Positions 17,479-27,019 of a DNA stretch of 64,000 bases are shown here, in pieces. The DNA is taken from contig OZ244830.1 in NCBI GenBank assembly GCA_965220425.1, positions 2,170,001-2,234,000 on the forward strand, in the 5' to 3' direction. The DNA comes from Azophilus sp965220425 (GTDB taxonomy: Bacteria; Pseudomonadota; Gammaproteobacteria; Pseudomonadales; Azotimanducaceae). The notes below the pieces were generated by a model. The model was not told the DNA's origin. It worked only from the letters and a program-made list of their open reading frames with translations, and did not search any database. Position numbers and translations under genes: made by a program. The stretch's first letter is position 1. The number at the start of each line of letters is the position of its first letter.

Positions 17479-18756
17479 TCAGCGCCCGCCGCACGCCTGT
17501 GCGTATTTCTGCGTCACGCGCAGGGCCTGGTCGAGAATCAAGTTCGCGGGGCTCGGATCGAGCGCGCCGGCGCGCACCGCTTCGACCTGGCGCGGCAGGT
17601 ACTGTGCGATCAGGGGCAGCGGAATGGCCATGGCGGACAGATTGCCGTACAGCGTCTCGACGGCAGCGCCCACGTCCGGATCGCTCCAGTAGTAGCGGAT
17701 CCGGTCACTGAACCCGTAAAGGCGTGCGGCGCGGCCCACCGTGCCGTCCGCCCCGCAGTGCCGCTGCCAGTGGGCGGGGCGGTCGAGCATGACACGGTCG
17801 CAGACCGCCTCGAGGTGAGCGCGCTCGCGCCTCGGCAGCAACGCGCGCTCGATGGCGCACAGGGCGAACAGCGCCTCGCGCACGGCGTGGGTCAGTTCGG
17901 GACCGACCTTGAGGATGGCAAAATGGCCGCGCACAAGCGCTGCGCACGCCGCGCGCGTCTGGTAGTCGGTAGAATGGGCCTCAAAGACGAGGTTCGGCAC
18001 CTGCGTGACAAAGTGGCTGAGCGGTGCGGTCGCCGCTGGCTCGTAATCGCGCACGGCGCCGTTGTCGAACTCGACGCCCGGCTGCACAACAAGGGCCACG
18101 ACCCGCTCCCAGACTGCCTCCAGACCCGCCTTCTTGAACGCCCGGCGGTGGGCCTCGACGGTACCGGCGGCGGCGTCGGGGCCGGTGACCGGGTCGCGTG
18201 CGGCGCCGGAAGCGCCGCCGCCGGGGGCCGGCACCTCGGCGCCTATCACGTACAGCGGCGCGGCCGTTTGCGTGCCCGCCGCCGTGCGCTCGGCGACCCG
18301 GCACAACTCGGCGGCGCGCGTGGCGACGAGCTCGCCGGGCAGCGGGCATTCGTCGTCCGCGCACGCGGTGCTGGTGTCGAGGTGCAGCTTGGCGAACCCG
18401 GCGGCGACACAGTCGGCCACCAGCGTTCTGGCCCGGGCCATGGCCGGCGCCGCGCCCTCGTGCGCCCACGGGCCCGGCCCCAGGTGGTCGCCGCCCAAAA
18501 GGACCTGCTCGCGGGCGACCCCGGCGCACCGGGCGATGCGCTCGACCCGTGCGACGAAGCCCGCGGGATTGAGGCCCGAGTAGCCGCCGGACGGGTTGAC
18601 CTGATTCGGTGTCGCCTCGATCAGCACCATCGTACCGTCGCGCCGTCCCTGGCGCAGGGCCGCCTCGATCGCCACGGGATGCGCGCTGCACACCGCGCAG
18701 ATGCCGACCGGCCGGCCCGTGCGGTTGGCCACCGCGATCTGGCGCAAGGTCATCAT
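17479..18756 (-). CDS. agaZ: AgaZ/KbaZ/GatZ-family tagatose pathway protein
   Basis: A 425-aa member of the AgaZ/GatZ family, described as a non-catalytic subunit of tagatose-1,6-bisphosphate aldolase; a tagatose-6-phosphate kinase role has also been proposed. Clear family stretches are GICAVCSAHPVAIEAAL, LIEATPNQVNPSGGYSG, LLGGDHLGPGPWA, LHLDTSTACADD and FEAHSTDYQ. ATG 18756 (M-M-T-L-R-Q) aligns with the usual start, while the frame stays open to a TTG at 18852. No separate catalytic aldolase gene is in the window. It heads the amino-sugar operon. Confidence 0.88.
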   Translation of the reverse strand: MMTLRQIAVANRTGRPVGICAVCSAHPVAIEAALRQGRRDGTMVLIEATPNQVNPSGGYSGLNPAGFVARVERIARCAGVAREQVLLGGDHLGPGPWAHEGAAPAMARARTLVADCVAAGFAKLHLDTSTACADDECPLPGELVATRAAELCRVAERTAAGTQTAAPLYVIGAEVPAPGGGASGAARDPVTGPDAAAGTVEAHRRAFKKAGLEAVWERVVALVVQPGVEFDNGAVRDYEPAATAPLSHFVTQVPNLVFEAHSTDYQTRAACAALVRGHFAILKVGPELTHAVREALFALCAIERALLPRRERAHLEAVCDRVMLDRPAHWQRHCGADGTVGRAARLYGFSDRIRYYWSDPDVGAAVETLYGNLSAMAIPLPLIAQYLPRQVEAVRAGALDPSPANLILDQALRVTQKYAQACGGR

Positions 18757-18958
18757 GGCGGTGCGTTTTCCATCGTCGGCAACGAACTCCTGCGAGCGGC
18801 CCACCCGGTGCCGCGCCATCGTACGCGGGCGCGACGTGGTGGTTGCGCTCAACGGTACATTTAACGTTCAGATATGGCAACATTGTGCAGCGATAAAAAT
18901 TCACTTCCGCGCCGGACCCGACCGCGCGTCGGGGCGGACGGCTCGAGGAGAGTAGGTC
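18757..18958. promoter_or_regulatory. Divergent agaZ / Gfo-Idh control region
   Basis: An AT-richer patch at 18855-18905 (acatttaacgttcagatatggc, then gataaaaattc) lies between two divergent operons and is the likely site of both promoters. The GGAGAGTAGGTC ribosome site precedes ATG 18959. No AgaR-type regulator gene is present, and I cannot define an operator. Confidence 0.4.
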
Positions 18959-20134
18959 ATGAAAGTGGGACTGTGCGGCCTCGGCGACCGGCTGGGGTAT
19001 CTGGCGCCGGTCTTCGAGCGCACCATCCCGGCGTTCGACGTCATCGCCTACGCCGACCCCTGCCCGGCCGCCCTGTCGCGCCTCATTGACGGCGCGGCGC
19101 GGCGCCTGCGCGGCTACGCGACGCTCGAGCGCATGTTGGAGCGCGAGGCGCTCGACCTCGTCATGATCGGCTCGCCCAACCGGTTTCACTACGAGCAGTT
19201 GCGGCTGGTGCTGGACGCTGGCGTGCGCGCCTTCTGCGAGAAACCGGTGGTGGTCTCCGAGGCGCAGACGTTCGCCCTGCTCGAGGCGCTCGGCCGGTAC
19301 GGCACCGAACGGGTGCTGGTCGGTCTGGTGCTGCGCTACGCGCCGGTCTACGCCGATCTCGTGCGGCTGGCCGACGAGGGCGTGCTGGGCGAGATCGTCA
19401 GCCTGGAGGCGTGCGAGCACATCGAGCCGGCGCACGGCGGCTTCTTTCATCGCGACTGGCGCCGCAAGACCGCGCTCAGCGGCGGTTTCCTTTTGGAGAA
19501 ATGTTGTCACGACCTGGATCTCTACGCCGGCCTGGTGCGCTCGCGCGCACGGCGCGTCGCCAGTTTCGGCGGCCAGTCCATCTTCACGGCGCGGCACCAC
19601 CGCCTGACCCGTGAGCGTGTCTATCGAGAGCGCACACCGCGCTGGGGCGGTAGCCAGGCGGCGTTTTCCGGCGACGCCGACATCGTCGACCACCAGGTCG
19701 CGCTGATCGAGTACGAGAACGGCGCGCGGCTCGCCTTCCACACGAACCTGAATGCCCCGGACGAGCGGCGCCGCTTCTGCGTGGTCGGCACCGAGGGTAT
19801 GGCTGAGGGCGATTTCGTGCGCGGTGAGCTGACGGCGCACCGGGCCGCCTCCTGCGAGTGCGTGTTCGACGCGAAATACGACTACGATGAGGTGTCGCGG
19901 CACTACGGCGCCGAGCGGCAAATGGCGGCGGACCTCGCGCGCCACCTCGAGTGCGGCGCGCCGCTGCCGGTGTCCGTGCTCGACGGGCTCGCCGCCGGGC
20001 TCACCGCGCTGAAGATCGACGAGGCCCGGGAGCGCGGCGAGGTCGTCGACCTGGCCGGCCTCTGGCGGCGCTTCGACGCCCTCGCGCCCGCCGCCACCGA
20101 CGGTGTGCACACGACCGGCAAGCGCGCGCGGTGA
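18959..20134 (+). CDS. Gfo/Idh/MocA-family oxidoreductase, copy 1
   Basis: A 391-aa NAD(P)-dependent sugar oxidoreductase. The Rossmann motif GLCGLGDRLGYL is at the N-terminus, E-K-P-V-V is at about residue 96, and the C-terminal domain contains GGFLLEKCCHDLDLYAGLVR with a likely catalytic His. The substrate is unknown; relatives act on inositols, deoxysugars and amino sugars. It is coupled by a GTGA overlap to the symporter, so it probably acts on the sugar that the symporter imports. A divergent paralogue at 38396-39532 is paired with a paralogous symporter in the opposite gene order. Confidence 0.87.
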   Translation: MKVGLCGLGDRLGYLAPVFERTIPAFDVIAYADPCPAALSRLIDGAARRLRGYATLERMLEREALDLVMIGSPNRFHYEQLRLVLDAGVRAFCEKPVVVSEAQTFALLEALGRYGTERVLVGLVLRYAPVYADLVRLADEGVLGEIVSLEACEHIEPAHGGFFHRDWRRKTALSGGFLLEKCCHDLDLYAGLVRSRARRVASFGGQSIFTARHHRLTRERVYRERTPRWGGSQAAFSGDADIVDHQVALIEYENGARLAFHTNLNAPDERRRFCVVGTEGMAEGDFVRGELTAHRAASCECVFDAKYDYDEVSRHYGAERQMAADLARHLECGAPLPVSVLDGLAAGLTALKIDEARERGEVVDLAGLWRRFDALAPAATDGVHTTGKRAR

Positions 20135-21888
20135 GCGCCATCGACTGGGGCATCGTCGCCGCCTACGTCGTGATCGCGCTGGGCATCGGCGTGGCGTTCT
20201 CGCGGCGGGCGAGCCGCGGCACCGGCGACTTTTTTCTCGCCGGCCGCTCGCTGCCCTGGTGGGTGGCCGGCACCTCCATGGTCGCGACCACCTTCTCCGC
20301 CGACACGCCGCTGTTCGTGGCGGGGCTGGCGCGCGAGCACGGCATCCACGCCAACTGGTTCTGGTGGAGCGGCGCCATCGGCACACTCGCTGGCGTCCTG
20401 TTCTTTGCGCGCCTGTGGCGGCGCAGCGGGGTGACCACCGATCTCGAGCTGATCCGCCTGCGTTACGGTCCGGGGCGTGCCTCGACCGGTCTGCGCGTGT
20501 TCCGGGCGCTGCACGACGGCGTATTCATGAACTGCATCATCATGGCCTCGGTGACGCTGGCCATGTCGACGGTGATCGTGGCGGTGTTGGGGCTGTCCGA
20601 CGCGCCGCTCGTGACGGTGGGCCCGCTTGCGGTCACGCCGACGCTCGCCATCCTCGCGGGGCTGTGCCTTGCGGCCGTGCTCTACACGCTGCTCTCCGGG
20701 CTCTACGGCGTGGTCTATACGGACCTGTTGCAGTTCGCGCTGGCCATGGTCGGCTCCATCGCGCTGGCGGCGATCGCCTGGGTGGACCTCGACGCGCGTG
20801 GCGGCCTGGTCGAAGCCGTGCTGGCGCACGGGGCGCGGCCGGCGGGGGCGCTCGATCTGTTTCCGGAGTTCGGCGCGAACCGCGAAACCTTAAACTTCAT
20901 CATCTTCATCGGCGTGCTCTGGTGGCCGGCGGCGGTCGGGCCCGGGTTCTTCCTGCAACGCACGCTGGCGACCAGAAGCGAACGGGACGCGGTGCTCGGC
21001 ATGGCCTGGTACGCCTTTTGTCATTATGTGCTGAGGAGTTGGCCGTGGATCGTGGTGGGGCTGGCCTCGCTGGCCTACTTTCCGACGCTCACTCACGCCG
21101 AACAGGCCTACCCCGCCATGGCGGAGGCGCTCCTGCCCACCGGGCTCAAGGGGATCCTCGTCGCCTCGCTCCTGGCCGCGTTCATGTCGACGCTCGACAC
21201 GCACCTCAACTGGGGCGCCTCCTACTTGGTCAACGACGTCTACGCGCCGCTGCGCAAGACCGGGCGCACACAACGCCACGACGTGCGCGCGGCGCGCCTC
21301 GCCATGCTCCTGCTCGCCGCCCTCGCCCTGACCGTTGCCACAACCTTGACCTCCATCCTGGCGGCGTATCAGTACCTGGCGGTGATGCTCGCGGGGTCCG
21401 TGGTCGTGCAAGTCGCTCGCTGGTACTGGTGGCGCGTCAACGTGTACACGGAGATCGCGGCGCTCCTGGCCGGCGTCGTGTTCGGCAACGGGCTCTACTT
21501 TCAGTGGCTGCCGAGCACTGAGGCGACCGACAACTTCGGGGTGCAGGTGCTGGCGAACACCGTCCTGGCCTGCGCGGTGGCGCTCGCGGTCACCGGGCTT
21601 ACCGGCCGCGGCGGGCCGTCACCCGCGGTCACCGCCTTCTATCGGAAGCTGAAGATCCGCGGCGCCGGCTGGGCGCGCGTGCGCGCCGCTACCGGGCTCG
21701 TCCCCACCGATGACCGCCTGGCGACATCGTTCGCGTTGTGGCTCGCCTCTATCGCGGCGCTGTTCGGGGTGCTGCTGGCGGTCGGCTACGCGCTCCTGGA
21801 ACGGCCGCAGGCCGCGCTCACGGCCGGACTCGCCGCGCTCGCCGGGGCGGGGCTGGCAGCGGTAGTGCTGGGCCGCAACCGCACCTGA
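20131..21888 (+). CDS. Sodium:solute symporter (SSS), copy 1
   Basis: A 585-aa inner-membrane transporter with about 13-14 hydrophobic helices. SSS features are the N-terminal DFFLAGRSLPWWVAGTSM (helix 1-2 region), ATTFSADTPLFVAG, and FMSTLDTHLNWGASYLVND in the sodium-site helix 8 region. GTG 20131 overlaps the oxidoreductase stop by 4 bases. It probably imports a monosaccharide of the glycan processed by this locus. Length equals copy 2 (36586-38343) exactly, and the two are very similar, but this one is far richer in GC. Confidence 0.92.
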   Translation: MSAIDWGIVAAYVVIALGIGVAFSRRASRGTGDFFLAGRSLPWWVAGTSMVATTFSADTPLFVAGLAREHGIHANWFWWSGAIGTLAGVLFFARLWRRSGVTTDLELIRLRYGPGRASTGLRVFRALHDGVFMNCIIMASVTLAMSTVIVAVLGLSDAPLVTVGPLAVTPTLAILAGLCLAAVLYTLLSGLYGVVYTDLLQFALAMVGSIALAAIAWVDLDARGGLVEAVLAHGARPAGALDLFPEFGANRETLNFIIFIGVLWWPAAVGPGFFLQRTLATRSERDAVLGMAWYAFCHYVLRSWPWIVVGLASLAYFPTLTHAEQAYPAMAEALLPTGLKGILVASLLAAFMSTLDTHLNWGASYLVNDVYAPLRKTGRTQRHDVRAARLAMLLLAALALTVATTLTSILAAYQYLAVMLAGSVVVQVARWYWWRVNVYTEIAALLAGVVFGNGLYFQWLPSTEATDNFGVQVLANTVLACAVALAVTGLTGRGGPSPAVTAFYRKLKIRGAGWARVRAATGLVPTDDRLATSFALWLASIAALFGVLLAVGYALLERPQAALTAGLAALAGAGLAAVVLGRNRT

Positions 21889-22335
21889 GCGGCCGCTCGG
21901 CGCGGTCGTGTCGCAGCGTTTTCCAATGAGATTATGAGCCTGAACAGCGGGGGTGTGGTGGTAAGCCTGGCCCCGGATTGGGCTGGTTGTGAGTGGGCGC
22001 ATTTTGGCGGTACCGGGGGTATCGCACAAGTCCGATGCTGGCGCGGTCCAATGGGAAACGTTGCCTTTTTGGATTGCGTTGTTCTCCTTCCGAGAAGAAA
22101 AAACTCGTTGTGGAAGCGGTGGAGTTGTGGGCGAGAGACGCGCGAGTGTGGGCAGGCGGTGGGCAACGCGCCCTGGCGGGTTGTCCACGGGCTGTCCACA
22201 CGGCCCGAAGGGCGCGCGCCGGTCCGCAAGGTGGTCAACGACAATTAAATCTTTCGGGTAACGACAACTAGAACTTTCGGTTTCGAACCTTGATACGGGG
22301 TTGATTAGGCTCCTCCTCAGCAAGAGGAGGAAGCG

Positions 22336-23820
22336 ATGACGACCGATGAACAAGTGAGGCGATTGATGTCGTTGATCAAGAAGGGTTTGCCGCTGTCCAC
22401 GGCGGCTGTGAAGGCCGGGATGAGCGAGCCGACGGCGCGCAAGTACCGCGGTGCCGGGAAGTTGCCCGGGGAGATGGAGGCGGCGCATACGTGGCGGACG
22501 CGCCCGGATCCGTTCGAAGGGGCGTGGCCGGAAGTCGAGGTGCTTTTGGAGCAGGACGCCGGATTGCAGGCCAAGACGGTATTCGAGGAGCTCAAGCGTC
22601 GTCATCCCGGCCAGTTTCAGGACGGACAGTTGCGGACATTGCAGCGACGCTTCCGGCAGTGGCGGGCGCTGCACGGCGAGGAGCGGGAAGTGTACTTCGC
22701 CCAGCAACACCGTCCTGGCGAACAGGCGCAGTCGGATTTCACGCGCATGGGGAAGCTCGGCGTGACGATCGCCGGGCAGCCTTATTCGCACCTGCTGTAT
22801 CACTTTGTGTTGACGTATTCGAACTTCGAAGCGGTGTCTTTGTGTTTCAGCGAGTCGTTCGAGGCGCTCTCGGGTGGTCTTCAAGGTGCGCTGTGGCGCC
22901 TTGGCGGGGTGCCCCGGGAGCATCGCACCGACAACCTCTCGGCGGCGACCCACCAGTTGTCGAAGAGTCGCGGGCGGGGTTTCACGAAGCGATATCGGGA
23001 GCTGTTGGATCATTACGGAATGCGCCCCTCGACGAACACCCCGCGGCGGGCTCACGAGAACGGCGATGTGGAGTCCTCTCACGGCGGGCTGAAGAACGTG
23101 GTGGATCAACGCTTGCGGTTGCGGGGCAGTCGTGACTTCGGCTCGGTGGCGTCGTACCGGGCATTCATCGACGCATTGGTCGAGACGCGCAACGCTGGCC
23201 GTACGGCCCGCCTGGCCGAGGAGCGCGCCGTGCTCGGCGCGTTGCCGGCGCGAGCGTTGCCGGCACATCGGGATCTGGACGTCACGGTGAAGCGCTGGGG
23301 CATCATCCGGGTTGCGAACAAGCCCTATACGTTGCCCTCAAGACTCATCGGCCATCGGGTTCGGGTACGGCTGTATGCCGATCATCTGGACGTGTATTAC
23401 CACGGCGAGCTCGTGGCGCGTCCGGATCGCGCCCAAGGCGATGGACTGGAAGGGATCAACTATCGGCACCTGGTGCATTCGCTGGTGCGCAAGCCGGGCG
23501 CCTTTCGCCGCTATGTCTATCGCGAAGCGCTGTTTCCGACACTGACCTTCCGGCGCGCCTACGACGTGCTGGTGGAACGCTCGCGCAAGTGGGCCGACCT
23601 GGAGTACGTGCGCATCCTGCATCTGGCGGCCACGACGATGGAGTGTGAGGTCGAGGCCGCGCTTTGCGCACTGCTCGCGGCCGGAGAAATACCCGAGTAC
23701 GAGCGGGTCAAGGACCGAGTCAAGCCCACGGCGCCGCAGCCGGTACCCGAGGTCTGCGTCAGGCCGCCGGACCTGGCTGCTTACGACCGGTTGCTCGAGG
23801 GTCCGGAGATGCGCGCATGA
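22336..23820 (+). CDS. istA: IS21 transposase IstA
   Basis: A 494-aa DDE transposase. An N-terminal helix-turn-helix (LSTAAVKAGMSEPTARKY) is followed by the catalytic core with Asp in QAQSDFTRMG, Asp in EHRTDNLSAA and Glu in ENGDVESSHGGLK, then the IstA C-terminal beta-barrel (GIIRVANKPYTLPSRLIG). A GAGGAGGAAGCG ribosome site precedes ATG 22336. Its last codons overlap istB by 4 bases. Nothing suggests inactivation. Confidence 0.93.
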   Translation: MTTDEQVRRLMSLIKKGLPLSTAAVKAGMSEPTARKYRGAGKLPGEMEAAHTWRTRPDPFEGAWPEVEVLLEQDAGLQAKTVFEELKRRHPGQFQDGQLRTLQRRFRQWRALHGEEREVYFAQQHRPGEQAQSDFTRMGKLGVTIAGQPYSHLLYHFVLTYSNFEAVSLCFSESFEALSGGLQGALWRLGGVPREHRTDNLSAATHQLSKSRGRGFTKRYRELLDHYGMRPSTNTPRRAHENGDVESSHGGLKNVVDQRLRLRGSRDFGSVASYRAFIDALVETRNAGRTARLAEERAVLGALPARALPAHRDLDVTVKRWGIIRVANKPYTLPSRLIGHRVRVRLYADHLDVYYHGELVARPDRAQGDGLEGINYRHLVHSLVRKPGAFRRYVYREALFPTLTFRRAYDVLVERSRKWADLEYVRILHLAATTMECEVEAALCALLAAGEIPEYERVKDRVKPTAPQPVPEVCVRPPDLAAYDRLLEGPEMRA

Positions 23821-24617
23821 ACGCACCGACCCTGGAACTGCGGCTCAAAGCCCTGCGTCTGATTTCCTTTCTCGCCCACTATCAGGGACTCGCCGAGCAG
23901 GCGGCCAAGGGCGGCTGGAGCCATGTGAAGTATCTCGACGAACTCGCCGCGGTGGAGGCGGCCGAGCGAGCCGAACGGCGCATTGCACGCTTGCTCAGTA
24001 CATCGAAGCTGCCGCGCGACAAGACGCTGGCCACGCTGGAGTTGGCCCGCTTTCCGAGACCGGTGCGCACGCAACTGGCTCGCCTCGCCGAAGGGGAGTT
24101 TCTCCAGGGTGCGACCAACCTGTGCGTATTCGGCCATCCCGGCACCGGCAAGACCCATGTGGTTTCCGCCGTCGGCCACGAACTCGTTCGCCAGGGACAC
24201 CCGGTGCTGTTCACGCCGGTATCCTCGCTCGTCGAACGACTCCTGCAGGCCAAGCGCGAACTGCGGCTCGGGCGCGAACTCCGAAAGCTCGACCGCTACG
24301 CCTGCCTGGTACTGGATGACATCGGATACGTCCAGCACGACCGGGCCGAGATGGAAGTGCTGTTTGCCTTGCTCGCCGAACGCTACGAGCGCAAGAGCGT
24401 CATGATCACCTCGAATCTGGTGTTTTCCCAATGGGACCGGATCTTCAAGGACTCGATGACCACCGCGGCGGCGATCGACCGCGTGGTGCACCATTCGATC
24501 ATCCTGGAACTCAACGTCGCCAGCTACCGCGCCGAGGCCGCCCACAAGCGATCCCGGACAAAAACATCCGGTGACCCGGAATCCACAAAAAAACAAACTT
24601 CATCCGAGGACGGTTGA
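23817..24617 (+). CDS. istB: IS21 helper ATPase IstB
   Basis: A 266-aa AAA+ ATPase of the DnaC/IstB type that helps IstA choose targets. The Walker A is FGHPGTGKTH, Walker B is CLVLDDIGY and sensor 1 is MITSNLVFSQW. The N-terminal helical domain interacts with the transposase in this family. ATG 23817 overlaps the istA stop (ATGA). The C-terminus is a charged tail rich in Lys, Thr and Ser. The gene is complete. Confidence 0.93.
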   Translation: MNAPTLELRLKALRLISFLAHYQGLAEQAAKGGWSHVKYLDELAAVEAAERAERRIARLLSTSKLPRDKTLATLELARFPRPVRTQLARLAEGEFLQGATNLCVFGHPGTGKTHVVSAVGHELVRQGHPVLFTPVSSLVERLLQAKRELRLGRELRKLDRYACLVLDDIGYVQHDRAEMEVLFALLAERYERKSVMITSNLVFSQWDRIFKDSMTTAAAIDRVVHHSIILELNVASYRAEAAHKRSRTKTSGDPESTKKQTSSEDG

Positions 24618-24708
24618 CGCATGGGTCGGTACCGATCATCGCTTGCGCACTTGGTGAGATCACCCGGTATTCGGCTCCGCGCGGACCCGGCACCCAAACA
24701 GTTTGCGG

Positions 24709-24793
24709 GCCAGACTTATCCACCCCTTGCACACCGACCCGCCAGTGTGTTTGAGGCACGCGGGTCCGTGCACAAGGCGTGGATAAGTCTGGC
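24709..24793. repeat. Inverted repeat downstream of istB
   Basis: gccagacttatccac at 24709 onward is mirrored by gtggataagtctggc ending at 24793, with further pairing inward (arms about 34 bp with mismatches, loop about 17). Each arm contains TTATCCAC, close to a DnaA box. It lies in the 3' non-coding part of the IS21 element and could act as a terminator or a protein-binding site. Confidence 0.6.
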
Positions 24794-24961
24794 TCTCAGC
24801 ACCTCGAATACAGGCGAGTGAAAACGAAAATTCTAATTGTCGTCAGCGAAAGAAATAGTTGACGTCAGACACCGCAAGGACTCGTCCACAAATCCACGGC
24901 TTGGCGCACGGGTTCGCAACACCCCCCCCAAGGGACGCGCCGCGTTCATCGCGACGCCCCG

Positions 24962-25356
24962 TCATGCCGCCTCCGGGGTGGCTTGGCCGATGGCCCGGAA
25001 CAAGGCGTCGCGGGCGCGGTTTGCCTGTACGTTCGCCTCCAGATCGGTCATGGCGTGGGCCAGTCGGTCCAAGGCATCGAAGGTCACGCCGGGCCGCAAG
25101 TACCGCTCGGCATCCGGCAGCGACTTCAGCTTCTCGTAAGGCGTCATGACGTCCGGGCGGCGGTAATGGCGCCGCATCTTGCCGTTGGCATCGCGCCGCT
25201 CGGAGGCGAACAGGCACGGCCGGTGGAAGTTCAGGTACGGCGTCAGCACGCCTTGCGTGAAGGCGTTGACCTGGGCCGCGAAGCGTTGCGGGATGTGATC
25301 GTGGCCCAGCCACTTGCGTACCACCCAGGCGTTCTTGCCCTCGACCAGGGCGTTGT
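24962..25356 (-). pseudogene. Element T transposase, C-terminal part (copy A)
   Basis: This holds the C-terminal region of the T transposase (N-N-A-L-V-E-G-K-N-A-W, then VRKWLGHDHIPQRFAAQVN, NFHRPCLFASERRDANGK and the stop at 24962). Its upstream part is at 32223-33094 on the same strand; the serine-recombinase element inserted between them at a ttgt site. The Glu of the DDE triad is in A-L-V-E-G-K. Removing 25357-32222 would restore one reading frame of about 420 residues. Confidence 0.85.
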
Positions 25357-25380
25357 TACCGGTCCGCAAATGCACATTCG

Positions 25381-25665
25381 GTGGAACGGTCGCGACAACC
25401 GTCTGCCGTGGTGCGGGTCACGCATCCGTTCCATCCCTGGTCGGGTCGCGTGTTCCCGGTGCAGCGGACCGTGACGAACGGCAGTGCGGCTCTGGTGCGC
25501 TGCATCGTCGATGAGGAGAGGGTTCGCAGCCTTTCGGTGGCCTGGACGGACCGGCGCAAGGTGGACGACTTCGAGCGCATGTCGGCCGGACGTTCGCTGT
25601 TTCGGCCGGACGATCTCGAGGCGCTCAGGGCACAGGTTGATGTGCTGCTGGATGATCAGAAATAA
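25381..25665 (+). CDS. DUF5372 (Y4bD/Y4pK-like) protein
   Basis: A 94-aa protein that matches the Y4bD/Y4pK family: RVTHPFHPWSGRVFPV near the start, then S-L-S-V-A-W-T-D and the C-terminal SAGRSLFRPDDLEALR. The start is GTG 25381, right at the left border of the element. The family is found with large serine recombinases in mobile elements; its function is unknown. It is separated by 157 bases from the HTH gene. Confidence 0.75.
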   Translation: MERSRQPSAVVRVTHPFHPWSGRVFPVQRTVTNGSAALVRCIVDEERVRSLSVAWTDRRKVDDFERMSAGRSLFRPDDLEALRAQVDVLLDDQK

Positions 25666-25822
25666 AGCCGCAATATGATCAATGATTTTTACGCAGACGT
25701 GGGATCAGGGTCGGGACGCATGGGGGGCATTTTCAGCGTATTCTGCCGTATTATATCGGAGTATTCGCCGAACCAAGGCCGAAGCGGGCTGGTTCCATGG
25801 ACCCACGTTAGAGTAATATATT

Positions 25823-26308
25823 ATGATCAATACGCTTCGTCCAAACAGGATCCGCACCATGACCGACACCAAGTTAGACCGGCTGCGCCAGTCGGGCACC
25901 CTAAACCCGCGCCCGGACACGGTCACCGACGCGTTGTTCCAGGACAGCGCCTTCTTCGATGCGCACGACCTGCTGCAGGTGCGCTACGAGATGGTTCGTT
26001 GCACGCTGCGAGGCGTTCCCCTCAAGGAAGCCGCCGCGCGGTTCGGGACGTCGGTACCCACCTGCGTGCGCGCCAACCGGGCGTTCCGCGAGGGCGGCCT
26101 GCAGGGTCTCATCCCGCAGCGGCGCGGTCCGCGCGGCGCCCACAAGATCACGCCGGAGATCCTCGCCTTCGTCGAACAGTACCGAGCCGAATACGGCTCG
26201 CTCGGCAGCCGCAGACTCGTGGCCCTCATCGAGGCGCGGTTCGACACGCGGATCCACCCCCGCAGCCTCGACAAGGCGATAGCAAAAAAAACGGCCAGAC
26301 AGCGATGA
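25823..26308 (+). CDS. Helix-turn-helix protein of the serine-recombinase element
   Basis: A 161-aa protein with an IS630-type helix-turn-helix (LKEAAARFGTSVPTCVRANRAFREGGLQGLIPQRRGPR) in the middle and a second helical segment (L-G-S-R-R-L-V-A-L-I-E-A-R-F). It has no catalytic DDE domain. It is probably a DNA-binding accessory or recombination directionality factor for the neighbouring recombinase. Starts at 25823 or at ATG 25859 (M-T-D-T-K-L-D-R-L) are both possible. Its stop overlaps the next ATG (ATGA), so three genes form a coupled operon. Confidence 0.7.
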   Translation: MINTLRPNRIRTMTDTKLDRLRQSGTLNPRPDTVTDALFQDSAFFDAHDLLQVRYEMVRCTLRGVPLKEAAARFGTSVPTCVRANRAFREGGLQGLIPQRRGPRGAHKITPEILAFVEQYRAEYGSLGSRRLVALIEARFDTRIHPRSLDKAIAKKTARQR

Positions 26309-26604
26309 GTTCGCGGCGGCAAGCACCGTCGATCGATGTCGATGGCGTGCACCGCTATGACGGCTGGCGCCGACATTGGCGCACCGGCGCTCACAGCCAG
26401 GCAGTCGGCATACTGTGCCATCACGGCATGGCCCGTGCGCTGGCGCTGTCCGCACCTCCGGGTGCGCCGCCATCGGCCCCCGCCCCGGTGGGGCCGGCGC
26501 CGGTTACGCCACCGTTGTCCGATTGTCCCACCCTCACACGGGTCGCCGCCCGAATGATCCATGAACTGCTTGTACGTGAAGCCGGACAGCGCCGACATGC
26601 TTGA
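26305..26604 (+). CDS. Small unknown protein of the serine-recombinase element
   Basis: A 99-aa open frame beginning at an ATG that overlaps the upstream stop and ending inside the recombinase start region. It is basic at the N-terminus and has a Pro/Ala-rich middle (A-P-P-G-A-P-P-S-A-P-A-P-V-G). I recognise no domain. The tight coupling on both sides suggests it is genuinely translated; it occupies the place of y4bB in the Rhizobium cluster. Confidence 0.5.
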   Translation: MSSRRQAPSIDVDGVHRYDGWRRHWRTGAHSQAVGILCHHGMARALALSAPPGAPPSAPAPVGPAPVTPPLSDCPTLTRVAARMIHELLVREAGQRRHA

Positions 26605-27019
26605 GTCCATGTCTTACAAGGTCACCGACAATCACCGTCAGCGCGAAGCCTGTCTGTACATCCGCCAATCCTCCATGCACCAGGTGCTGGAGCATACCGA
26701 GAGCGCCCGCCGCCAGTACGGTCTGCGTCAGCGTGCGATCGCGCTCGGCTGGTCCGATGAGCGCATCCGCACCATCGACGACGATCAGGGAAAATCCGGC
26801 GCGCACAGCGCCAACCGCAGCGGCTTCCGCGATCTCATGGCGCGCATCGCCGCCGGCGAAATCGGCCTCGTGCTGAGCCTGGAGGTCTCGCGTCTGTGCC
26901 GCAGTAACGCCGACTGGCACCAGCTGTTGCAGATCGCCGCCATCGCCGACACCCTCATCCTGGACGAGGTCGGCGTGTACGATCCCAATGACGGCAACGA
27001 CCGTCTCCTGCTCGGGCTG
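26597..27019 (+). pseudogene. Large serine recombinase, N-terminal part
   Basis: The resolvase catalytic domain: nucleophile Ser in ACLYIRQSSMHQVLEHTES, then R-Q-Y-G-L-R-Q-R-A, DQGKSG, VLSLEVSRLCRS, and NDRLLLGL at the break. ATG 26597 or 26609 may be the start. The sequence stops at GGG CTG (27014-27019), where RIT-1 enters, and resumes with AAA GGG at 30500. Excision of exactly 27020-30499 would restore one frame. Confidence 0.88.

Larger units (their letters stand above)
22231..24871 (+). mobile_element. IS21-family element inside T copy A
   Basis: Flanked by a 7-bp duplication ccgcaag (22224-22230 and 24872-24878); the undisturbed sequence ccgcaaggac is found once in T copy B. Multiple short terminal repeats such as acgacaattaaatctttcg on the left and the inverted acgacaattagaattttcg on the right are typical of IS21. 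It carries istA and istB with an ATGA overlap and appears intact. Confidence 0.92.

Noticed and set aside
17981..20386. 801-codon open frame on the minus strand
   Set aside because: It runs antisense across agaZ and the Gfo/Idh and symporter genes. It has no family motif and reflects high GC at third positions.
22130..22230. Repeated tgtccac motifs as a CRISPR-like array
   Set aside because: Only two or three irregular short repeats within the end of element T, without spacers of constant length.
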